From Amycolatopsis sp. WQ 127309 (GTDB lineage: Bacteria > Actinomycetota > Actinomycetes > Mycobacteriales > Pseudonocardiaceae): DNA of 64,000 nucleotides. The position numbers were made by a program, and so were the translations under genes. The stretch spans positions 6,771,001-6,835,000 of the forward strand of contig NZ_CP095481.1 of the NCBI RefSeq assembly GCF_023023025.1, written 5' to 3'. This document shows positions 47,539 through 54,730 of this stretch, one piece after another (the first letter of the stretch is position 1; each line of letters starts with the position of its first letter). The notes under the pieces were generated by a model. The model did not search any database and had not been told where the DNA came from. It saw only the letters and a list, made by a program, of their open reading frames with translations.

Positions 47539-48336
47539 ATGACGATGGACGCGATCGCCCTGCACAGCATCAACCCGTGGGAAGTGTCGTTCCTGCGCGA
47601 AGAGGTGGCCGGCTACTTCGCCCACGGCATCGAGTTCGCACCCGGCGCCACGGTCCTCGACGTCGGCGCCAACGTCGGCGTCTTCTCGGCGGCCGTCTAC
47701 GAGCGCCTGGACGGCGACGTGCGGATCTTCGCCTTCGAGCCGTTGCCACCGCTCCACGAGACGCTGGAGCGCAACGCCCGCGAGTTCTTCGGCGGCCGGC
47801 TGACCGCGCTGCCGTTCGGGCTGTCCTCGGCCGAGGACGAGCTGGACTTCAGCTACTTCCCGGCCGCGACGATCTTCTCGTCCTCCTTGCGGGACGCGGG
47901 AAACGTCGAGGCCGAGCGCAAGCGCGTCACGGCCAGCATCGTCGAGATGATCCGCCGGGGCGGCCTGGGTGCCACGGCCCGTCGCGTCCCGGCGCCGGTG
48001 CTGCGCGGAATCGTCGGCCGCAAGCTGCGGGTGATGCGCGAGCTGGAGACGCACCGCGTCCGCGTACGGCCGTTGTCTGCGGTTCTCGACGAGCAGGCCA
48101 TCGACCGCATCGACCTGCTGAAGGTGGACGTCGAGGGAGCGGAGCTGGACGTCTTGCGCGGCATCGAGGACCGGCACTGGCCGTTGGTGCGGCAGGCGGT
48201 GGTGGAGGTCGAAGGCTGGCGGCGCCACCGGGACACGATCCGGGAGGTGTTCGCGGGTAAGGGTTTCACGGTGAGCGCGGAGCAGGATCCGGTGCAGGAG
48301 GCGGCGGACATCGGGATGGTGTTCGCGGTTCGTTAG
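47539..48336 (+). CDS. FkbM-family SAM-dependent methyltransferase
   Basis: A 265-residue methyltransferase: SAM motif ATVLDVGANVGVFSAAVYE, then IFAFEPLPPLHETLERNA, and the FkbM motif LLKVDVEGAELDVLRGI. FkbM enzymes methylate hydroxyl groups of polyketides, sugars or lipids. Start ATG 47539 (MTMDAIAL) has only a weak site; an upstream frame overlapping the DUF2235 gene is discarded. It stands alone, and its 3' end is followed by a long perfect hairpin. The substrate cannot be inferred from neighbours. Confidence 0.87.
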   Translation: MTMDAIALHSINPWEVSFLREEVAGYFAHGIEFAPGATVLDVGANVGVFSAAVYERLDGDVRIFAFEPLPPLHETLERNAREFFGGRLTALPFGLSSAEDELDFSYFPAATIFSSSLRDAGNVEAERKRVTASIVEMIRRGGLGATARRVPAPVLRGIVGRKLRVMRELETHRVRVRPLSAVLDEQAIDRIDLLKVDVEGAELDVLRGIEDRHWPLVRQAVVEVEGWRRHRDTIREVFAGKGFTVSAEQDPVQEAADIGMVFAVR

Positions 48337-48396
48337 CCGCGCCGTCGGCGGACGAAGGTGGCGGCAGGGGCTCTTGAGGTTGCTGTGCCGAGGTGT

Positions 48397-48457
48397 GATG
48401 CGCCCCAATGTGGCGTTGGGTGCGTTCAACGCACCCAACGCCACATTGGGGCGCATC
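48397..48457. terminator. 61-base perfect hairpin, GCCACATT palindrome
   Basis: Two perfect 30-base arms (48397-48426 and 48428-48457) surround a single C at 48427. The arms contain GATGCGCCCC, AATGTGGCG and TTGGGTGCG. It lies between the convergent ends of the FkbM and TetR genes and shares the AATGTGGC/GCCACATT words with the hairpin at 36730, so both may belong to one family of palindromic elements doubling as terminators. Confidence 0.75.
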
Positions 48458-48521
48458 GCGTGCCGCCCCTCAAAGGTCGGGGCTGTGCCGACGCGGAGCC
48501 CTGTCCGGTATGGACGAAGGA

Positions 48522-49079
48522 TCACGGTTCGCGGGTCAGGTCCAGCAGTTGCCGTTCCAGCCGTCGGGCGGCGGGCACGTCGATGCCGACGCCCCACAGC
48601 GGCGCCGTGCTCGCGCCGTCCGCGGCCGCGACGACCAGGGTCACCACGTCGGGCGGCAGGCCGTCCGCGTGCAGGTCCGCGTCCCACCGCCCGGCGTCCG
48701 CGCGGGCCAGCTCGGCGACCTCGGGGATCGAGATCAGCTGGGCGATCAGCGCGATGTTCTCCCGGATCGCGACCTCGTCCTGGGACGTGTCCAGCGACGC
48801 CCGGACGTACGCGCGGGTCAGCCGGCCCGGCGCGGTGTCCGCCGGGTCCAGCGCGGCGGAGACCTCCGCCCGGAACGCGTCGAGCAGGTCCTGGGCGAGC
48901 GCGCGCACCAGGGCGTCCTTGGCCGGGAAGTGGTACAGCAGCCCGCCTTTCGAGACCCCCGCCTGCCGGGCGATGTCGTCCAGCGACGCGGAGACCCCGC
49001 GGGCGCGGATCGTCCTCCCGGCCGCGTCGAGCAGGGCCCGGCGCGTTTCTTCGGGGCTGCGCCCGGCTTTGCGAGGCAT
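48522..49079 (-). CDS. TetR-family repressor of the adjacent efflux pump
   Basis: A 185-residue TetR regulator with helix-turn-helix SLDDIARQAGVSKGGLLYHFPAKDALVRALAQ and a TetR_C-type ligand domain. It starts 2 bases after the MFS gene's stop on the same strand and is therefore co-transcribed with the pump, the arrangement of the mycobacterial LfrA/LfrR pair. The probable operator is the inverted repeat at 50573-50596 in front of the pump gene. Ligands would be pump substrates such as cationic drugs. Confidence 0.87.
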   Translation of the reverse strand: MPRKAGRSPEETRRALLDAAGRTIRARGVSASLDDIARQAGVSKGGLLYHFPAKDALVRALAQDLLDAFRAEVSAALDPADTAPGRLTRAYVRASLDTSQDEVAIRENIALIAQLISIPEVAELARADAGRWDADLHADGLPPDVVTLVVAAADGASTAPLWGVGIDVPAARRLERQLLDLTREP

Positions 49080-49081
49080 CG

Positions 49082-50566
49082 TCAGTCCTTTCCGGACGGG
49101 ATCGTACGCCAGGCGATCAGCGCGGCGACGGCGGTGACGACGGCCGCCGCGACCGACGTCACCTGCATGGCGCCGGTGAACGCCTGCCGGGCGCTCTCGG
49201 CCACCGGGGACGCCGGGTCGAGCACGGTCACCGCGGCCGCCAGCGACTCCCGGACCTCGGGCGCCACCGCCGGCGGCAGCAGGCCGCGGTAGACGAGCGT
49301 CACGAGCGAGCCGAGGAGCGCGATGCCCAGCGCCGCACCCAGTTCGTACGCGGTTTCGGAGATCGCCGACGCCGAGCCCGCCTTGTCCCGCGGGACGGCC
49401 GACAGCACCGAGTCGACGGTCAGCGTCAGCGCCAGCCCGACGCCGAGCCCGACCGGCACCAGCGTCAGGCCCAGCCAGATGTACTGCGGCGCCTGCTCGG
49501 TGACGGCGACCAGCAGCAGCCCGACGGCCGTGACCGCCAGGCTGACGGCGACCGCGCGGCCCCGGCCGAGCCGCGTGACGACCACGCCGACGGCGGCCAC
49601 GACCACGATCGAGGCCAGCGTCGCGGGCATCTCCGCGAGCCCGGCCTGCAGCGGGCTGAACCCGCGGACCAGCTGCAGGTACTGCGAGAAGAAGAACAGC
49701 AGGCCCATCAGCGCGAAGACCGCGACGAAGTTCGCCACCACCGCGCCGCTGAAGGCGCCGTTGCGGAACAGCGTCACGTCGATCAGCGGGTCGGCCACCC
49801 GGCGCTGACGGCGCACGAACAGCACACCCGAAACCAGCCCGATCACGGCCGTCAGCACGACCTGCGCGTCGACGCCCGAACCGATGGCGTGCTTGACCGC
49901 GTAGACCAGCGGCACGATCGCGGCCATCGACAACGCGGCCGAGAGCAGGTCGAAGCGGCCCGGGTTCGGGTCACGCGACTCGGGCAGCAGCCACGCGCCG
50001 GCGATGAGGAAGACGACGACGATCGGCACGTTGATCAGGAACACCGAACCCCACCAGTAGTGCTCCAGCAGCACGCCGCCGACGAGCGGGCCGAGCGCGA
50101 TGCCGCCACCGGAGCCCGCCGACCAGATCGCGATGGCGCGGGTGCGCTCGCGGGCGTCGGTGAACAGGGTGCGGATGATCGACAGCGTCGACGGCATGAT
50201 CGTCGCCGCCGCGATCCCGAGCAGCAGCCGCGCGGCGACGAGCACGCCCGCGGTGGGGGAGAAGGCGGCCAGCGTGGACGCCACCCCGAACGCCGCGGTG
50301 CCGATGAGCAGCACCTTCTTGCGGCCGAACCGGTCGGCGAGGTTGCCCGCGGTGACGAGCAGGCCGGCCAGCGCGAGCGAGTAGACGTCGCCGATCCAGA
50401 GGATCTCGGTGGCGCTGGGGGAGAGCTCGCGGGTCAGTGACGGCACGGCGAGGTAGAGCACCGTCCCGTCGACGGCGAGCAGCAGCACGGCGCCGACCAG
50501 CACGCTCAGCGCGGCCCAGCGGCGGCGGTGGCTCAACGGTGCGGAGGTGGGCGCGTACGTGGTCAT
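49082..50566 (-). CDS. MFS drug efflux transporter, DHA2 (LfrA/QacA-like)
   Basis: A 494-residue proton-driven exporter of the 14-helix DHA2 family. Motifs: LLLAVDGTVLYLAVPSL (helix 1, with the acidic residue used for cation recognition in QacA), GNLADRFGRKKVLLIG (motif A), and GSGGGIALGPLVGGVLLEHY (motif C of antiporters). Hydrophobic segments run through the whole length. It lies just upstream of its TetR repressor gene. Likely substrates are lipophilic cations or antibiotics, known for the family but not shown here. Confidence 0.88.
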   Translation of the reverse strand: MTTYAPTSAPLSHRRRWAALSVLVGAVLLLAVDGTVLYLAVPSLTRELSPSATEILWIGDVYSLALAGLLVTAGNLADRFGRKKVLLIGTAAFGVASTLAAFSPTAGVLVAARLLLGIAAATIMPSTLSIIRTLFTDARERTRAIAIWSAGSGGGIALGPLVGGVLLEHYWWGSVFLINVPIVVVFLIAGAWLLPESRDPNPGRFDLLSAALSMAAIVPLVYAVKHAIGSGVDAQVVLTAVIGLVSGVLFVRRQRRVADPLIDVTLFRNGAFSGAVVANFVAVFALMGLLFFFSQYLQLVRGFSPLQAGLAEMPATLASIVVVAAVGVVVTRLGRGRAVAVSLAVTAVGLLLVAVTEQAPQYIWLGLTLVPVGLGVGLALTLTVDSVLSAVPRDKAGSASAISETAYELGAALGIALLGSLVTLVYRGLLPPAVAPEVRESLAAAVTVLDPASPVAESARQAFTGAMQVTSVAAAVVTAVAALIAWRTIPSGKD

Positions 50567-50572
50567 GCCAGT

Positions 50573-50596
50573 TACTGTACCGGCTGGACGGTACAG
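50573..50596. promoter_or_regulatory. TetR-type operator before the efflux pump
   Basis: Inverted repeat ACTGTACCG-N6-CGGTACAGT, perfect 9-base arms, ending 7 bases before the pump start on the minus strand. Size and symmetry suit a TetR dimer, and the only local TetR gene follows the pump. Binding here would block the promoter of pump and repressor together. Confidence 0.75.
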
Positions 50597-50614
50597 TGAG
50601 CCGGGTCAGACCGG

Positions 50615-51430
50615 TCACACCGCGCCGGGCTTGGACAGGAAGAAGTACGCGTAGTGCCGGTCGAGCGCGTTGTGCGGCACCAGCTGGACGGTCTCGGGCT
50701 TGAGCCCGCACCGCTCGGCGAGCTCCCAGAACGCCGCGATCGGGTAGGTCGTCATCTCCGCGAGCCCCGAGCGGTAGTTCCGCCGCCGCGGCCGGGTCCG
50801 CCAGCTGCCCGGGTCGTACTTGATCTGGATCAGTGCCAGGCCGCCGGGCGCGAGCAGCCGGGCCGCGATGCGCAGCAGGCGCTCGCCGTACTCGGGCGTG
50901 GGGATCAGCTCGAAGACGTAGAAGCTCAGGAAGACGTCGCACGGCTCGGTGATCTGCCGCAGCGCCGCCTCCGGCTCGTCGACGTCGATCGAGACCGGCG
51001 TGAACGGCGTCGCGCACGCGTCGGCGACCTCGCGCTCGCACTCCTTCAGCGTCTCGCCGGAGATGTCGACGCCGATGTAGTGCTCGGCGCGCGGGGCGAA
51101 CGCGACGGCGTTGGCACCGCCACCGCAGCCCCAGTCGACGATCCGGTCCCACGACCGGGTGAAGCCGGTCATCCGGGCGCCGCGTTCGAACAGCTCCAGG
51201 TGGTCGCGGCCGATCGCCGACCAGAGGTCGTTCTCCTGGAAGACCGGGGCGTCGCGCCAGTGGGAGTTCGCGCGCCACCGGTCGCCGGCGGGCTGGTGCC
51301 AGTAGTCCTGGGCGTCGGCCGCGATCCGGCGCTGCGACTGCGTGGCGCCGAGGGTCGCCAGGGACCGGTGGACGAGTTCTTCGGTGTGCCGGACGAGTCG
51401 TTTCGCCTGGTCAAGTGGGGTCGTGCGCAT
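50615..51430 (-). CDS. Class I SAM-dependent methyltransferase
   Basis: A 271-residue methyltransferase. Motif I is RIVDWGCGGGANAVAFA, followed by YIGVDISGETL, SIDVDEPEAAL, CDVFLSFYVFELIPTPEYGERLLRIA and LLAPGGLALIQIKY. The N-terminal 70 residues (RLVRHTEELVHRSLATLG, YWHQPAGDRWRANSHW) resemble those of methyltransferases found with glycan or lipid biosynthesis genes. It is divergent from a small gene at 51553 and runs toward the region upstream of the efflux operon. The substrate is unknown. Confidence 0.82.
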   Translation of the reverse strand: MRTTPLDQAKRLVRHTEELVHRSLATLGATQSQRRIAADAQDYWHQPAGDRWRANSHWRDAPVFQENDLWSAIGRDHLELFERGARMTGFTRSWDRIVDWGCGGGANAVAFAPRAEHYIGVDISGETLKECEREVADACATPFTPVSIDVDEPEAALRQITEPCDVFLSFYVFELIPTPEYGERLLRIAARLLAPGGLALIQIKYDPGSWRTRPRRRNYRSGLAEMTTYPIAAFWELAERCGLKPETVQLVPHNALDRHYAYFFLSKPGAV

Positions 51431-51552
51431 GATCGAGTCTGCGTCGCGGCGGCGGCCGCCGTGATCGGCCGGACGGCCTGATCATTCCGGGCCGGACGGC
51501 CCTACCGCGCCGCGCGGCGCGGGTACGCTGGAAGCAGCGGAAGGAGGCGGAC

Positions 51553-51783
51553 GTGACGCAGGAGGAACTGATCGTCGAGTTCGCCTTGACGCGGCTCGAC
51601 CACCCGGACCTCGACCTCGAGGAGCTGGCCGCGCTCGTGGTGCGGCGTGGCGGCCCGGAGCGCGAGCTGGAGTTCGCGTCCCGGAACCTGGCCGATCGCG
51701 GCGAGCTGCGCGGGGCCGCGTTCCCGGCGGCGGTCGAGCACGTGCTGCGCGTGGTGCTGACCCTGCGCGGCCGCTCGGACTGA
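51553..51783 (+). CDS. Small acidic hypothetical protein
   Basis: A 76-residue protein (MTQEELIVEFALTRLDHPDL, then LEELAALVVRRGGPERELEF) with amphipathic helices and no recognised family. The GTG start has an excellent GGAAGGAGG site, and amino-acid composition is normal, so I accept it as a gene. It is divergent from the methyltransferase. The 184 bases after it hold no feature I can name. Confidence 0.55.
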   Translation: MTQEELIVEFALTRLDHPDLDLEELAALVVRRGGPERELEFASRNLADRGELRGAAFPAAVEHVLRVVLTLRGRSD

Positions 51784-51967
51784 CGCCGGTCCGAAGTGGA
51801 CACCCGGCTGTGTGGCCGCTGGTGTCGCGCGTCGCAAGTCCCCTGACAGCCAGGAGGCCAGACCAGGGTCGCCCCTGAAGCTCACGTCCCCGGCCGGGCC
51901 GCGATGCTTCTGGGAGCGTCCCGGCCTCAAACGCCCGGACCCGTCAACGAACCTCAGACACGCGACA

Positions 51968-53179
51968 CTAGGCCTCGCCCGCCGCGCGCCGCAGGCCTCG
52001 CCGGTCGAACACCAGGTCCCGGGCTGTGCCCAGCGCCGTCGCGATCGCGCCCGCCAGGACCGCGTCCTCGCCCAGCTGCCCGGCCACGATCTCCGGGACC
52101 ACCGGGATCGTCGCGGCCAGTGACCGCCGCATCGGTCCGGCCAGCAGGTCGGCGTTGCCGCCGATGCCGCCGCCCAGCACGATCAGGCGCGGGTCCAGCA
52201 CCGCCGTCACCGCCGAAACCACGTACGCGAGCTTCTCCGCCTCGTCCTCGACCACCCGCACGGCGCGCTCGTCGCCCGCGCGGGCCAGCCGGAAGACGTC
52301 CTTCGCCGACCGCGCTTTCGTGAGCCCGTGCTCGTGGGCCGCGTCGACCACGGCCTGGCCCGCCGCCGCGGACTCCACCGGGCCGGGCCGGCCGGCGTCG
52401 GCGCCGGTGGGCAGCGGACCGAACGGCAGGTCGGCGATCTCGCCCGCCGCGCCGTTCGCGCCGCGGAACAGCTTGCCGTCCACCAGCAGCCCCATCCCGA
52501 TGCCGGTGCCGACGGTCAGGCACACCAGCACGTCGACGCCGAGCGCGGCCCCGAGCGCGTGCTCGCCGACCGCGCACAGGTTCGCGTCGTTCTCGACGAC
52601 GACGTCCGAGCCCGCCCCGGCCAGCCCGGCGACGAGCTCGTGCAGCAGCCCGCGCCGCTCCCAGCCCGGCAGGTTGGGCGCGCGGTGCACCGTCCCGGTG
52701 GCCGGGTCCGGGACGCCGGGGGTGCCGACGACGGTCGAGACGACCTCGTGCGGGTCCAGCCCGGCCGACGCGACGGCGCGTTCGACGGCTTCGCTCACCG
52801 TGCGCACCAGGGCGCTCGCCGAGCGGCACCGGTTGGGCTCGTCGAGCCGCGCGACGATGCTGCCGTCCAGGTCCGCGACGGCGACGCGGATGACGCGCCG
52901 CCCGATGTCGACGCCGACGACGTGACCCGCGTCCGGCGCGGCCTGGTAGACGACGGCGGCCCGCCCGGGGCCGGCCAGGCTGCGCCCGGTCGCCCGGACC
53001 AGGCCGTGTTGTTCGAGGTCGAGCAGGGCTTGCCCCACGGTCGGTTTCGACAGCCCGGTGTCGGCCGCGATCTGTGGTCGCGTCGCTTCCCCGTGCGCGC
53101 GAAGCCTTTCCAGCACGAGACGCTGGTTCAGCGCCCGCATGCTGGCCGGAGTCCCCACCTGCGGCCCGTTTTGGCCCAC
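51968..53179 (-). CDS. ROK-family transcriptional repressor
   Basis: A 403-residue NagC/XylR-type regulator: N-terminal winged helix (RALNQRLVLERLRAHGEATRPQIAADTGLSKPTVGQALLDLEQ region) and a ROK sugar-binding domain with VVGVDIGRRVIRVAVADLDG, GTPGVPD, VVENDANLCAVGEHALG and VGTGIGMGLLVDGKLFRGANGAAGEI. The CxCGxxGCxE zinc motif of most ROK proteins is absent. GTG 53179 is used as start; TTG 53182 is possible, both near AGGAGA. It is divergent from the APC/GH2/kinase operon and most likely represses it, with release by a sugar or amino sugar. Confidence 0.87.
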   Translation of the reverse strand: MGQNGPQVGTPASMRALNQRLVLERLRAHGEATRPQIAADTGLSKPTVGQALLDLEQHGLVRATGRSLAGPGRAAVVYQAAPDAGHVVGVDIGRRVIRVAVADLDGSIVARLDEPNRCRSASALVRTVSEAVERAVASAGLDPHEVVSTVVGTPGVPDPATGTVHRAPNLPGWERRGLLHELVAGLAGAGSDVVVENDANLCAVGEHALGAALGVDVLVCLTVGTGIGMGLLVDGKLFRGANGAAGEIADLPFGPLPTGADAGRPGPVESAAAGQAVVDAAHEHGLTKARSAKDVFRLARAGDERAVRVVEDEAEKLAYVVSAVTAVLDPRLIVLGGGIGGNADLLAGPMRRSLAATIPVVPEIVAGQLGEDAVLAGAIATALGTARDLVFDRRGLRRAAGEA

Positions 53180-53250
53180 CAAGTCCCCATCTCCTGTCTG
53201 CGTTGCCGCAAGTTTACCCACGGACCTCTTTCGACCCCGCACGTTTTATG

Positions 53251-53267
53251 TTAAGAAACTTTACTAA
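53251..53267. promoter_or_regulatory. ROK-type operator between repressor and permease
   Basis: TTAAGAAACTTTACTAA is an imperfect palindrome of the form TTAnnAAA-C-TTTnnTAA, very like operators described for actinobacterial ROK repressors. It is 72 bases upstream of the repressor start and 21 before the permease start, in the only AT-rich patch nearby, so it can control both directions. Confidence 0.75.
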
Positions 53268-53287
53268 CTATCGGACGGAGGCATGTC

Positions 53288-54730
53288 GTGAGTTCACCCA
53301 CTCGTTCAGGGGACTCCGGGGCCGCGGTTTCCCCGCAGCCCGCCCTTGAGCGCAAGATCGGCCCGCTGCAGGCCACCGCGATCAACATGACCCAGATGTG
53401 CGGTATCGGCCCGTTCGTCACGATCCCCGCCATGGTCGCGACGATGGGCGGCCCGCAGGCGATGTTCGGCTGGGTCATCGGGGCGATCGTCGCACTGGCC
53501 GACGGGCTCATCTGGGCCGAACTCGGCGCTTCCATGCCGGGCGCCGGCGGCACCTACATCTACCTGCGCGAAGCGTTCCAGTACCGCACCGGGCGGCTGA
53601 TGCCGTTCCTGTTCGTCTGGAGCGCGGTGCTGTTCATCCCGCTGATCATGTCGACCGGCATCATCGGGCTGGTCCAGTACCTCGGCTACCTGATCCCGGG
53701 CGTCACCGACGACGGCGGGGTCACCGCGCTGGGCAAGATCATCGGCATCGGCGTCACGCTGCTCATCGTGCTGGCGCTGTTCCGCAAGATCGGCCAGATC
53801 GGCAAGCTGACCACGGTGTTGTTCGTGGTCATGCTGATCGCGGTGCTCACCACGATCGTCGCGGCCGCGACGCACTTCAGCGCTTCGCAGGCGTTCGCGT
53901 TCACGCCGGGCGCGTTCAGCTCCGCCGGCGACGGCACGTTCTGGGGCGGCCTCGGCGCCGGCCTGATCATCGCCATCTACGACTACCTCGGCTACAACAC
54001 CAGCGCCTACCTCGGCGGCGAGGTCCGCACGCCGGGCCGGACGCTCCCGCGGTCGATCATCTTCTCGATCGTGGGCATCATGGCCCTCTACTTCCTGCTG
54101 CAGGTCGGCGTGCTCGGCTCGATCCCGCTGGAGGAGCTGAAGAACGCGACGTCGGTCGCCTCCACCGTGCTCGAACAGGCCTGGGGCACCACCACGGCGA
54201 AGATCGTGACGGTCTTCATCGTGATCGCGGCCGTCGGCTCGGTGTTCGCCGGCCTGCTCGGCGGCTCGCGCGTGCCGTTCGAAGCCGCGCGCGACAAGGT
54301 GTTCCTGTCGGTCTTCGCCAAGCTGCACCCGAAGCTGAACCTGCCGACCGCGGGCGTGCTCACCATGGGCGCCATCACGATCGTCGGCTCGCTGTTCACC
54401 CTGACCGACGTGATCAACGCGGCGGTCGCCACTCTGGTGATCATCCAGTCGCTGGCCCAGGTCGCCGCGATCGTCGTGCTGCGCCGCCGGCAGCCGGACC
54501 TGAAGCGGCCGTACCGCCAGTGGCTCTACCCGTTCCCGACGTTGCTCGCGCTCGTCGGCTGGGTCTACATCTACATCTCCGCGACCTGGCTGTCGATCGG
54601 GCTGTCCGTGGGCTGGCTCGTCCTCGGCGGGATCGCCTACCTGATCTACGCGAAGACCGAGAAGACGTGGCCGTTCGGGCCCAAGGAGATCAAGGAAGCG
54701 TTCGCCGACACCGAAGGGGCTCACGCATGA
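53288..54730 (+). CDS. APC-superfamily permease in a sugar operon
   Basis: A 480-residue polytopic transporter of the amino acid-polyamine-organocation superfamily with about twelve hydrophobic segments. The substrate-binding stretch of helix 1 reads INMTQMCGIGPFVTIPAMV, and motifs WAELGASMPGAGGTYIYLREAF and YDYLGYNTSAYLGGEV match the family. GTG 53288 has GGAGG 6 bases upstream. It overlaps the GH2 gene as ATGA, so it is made with an extracellular exo-glucosaminidase and a ROK kinase. Family knowledge says amino acid uptake; the operon suggests glucosamine or a related amino compound. Confidence 0.87.
   Translation: MSSPTRSGDSGAAVSPQPALERKIGPLQATAINMTQMCGIGPFVTIPAMVATMGGPQAMFGWVIGAIVALADGLIWAELGASMPGAGGTYIYLREAFQYRTGRLMPFLFVWSAVLFIPLIMSTGIIGLVQYLGYLIPGVTDDGGVTALGKIIGIGVTLLIVLALFRKIGQIGKLTTVLFVVMLIAVLTTIVAAATHFSASQAFAFTPGAFSSAGDGTFWGGLGAGLIIAIYDYLGYNTSAYLGGEVRTPGRTLPRSIIFSIVGIMALYFLLQVGVLGSIPLEELKNATSVASTVLEQAWGTTTAKIVTVFIVIAAVGSVFAGLLGGSRVPFEAARDKVFLSVFAKLHPKLNLPTAGVLTMGAITIVGSLFTLTDVINAAVATLVIIQSLAQVAAIVVLRRRQPDLKRPYRQWLYPFPTLLALVGWVYIYISATWLSIGLSVGWLVLGGIAYLIYAKTEKTWPFGPKEIKEAFADTEGAHA

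Noticed and set aside
51784..51967. tRNA or small RNA in the gap before the ROK gene
   Set aside because: No cloverleaf or clear hairpin with conserved bases could be traced.
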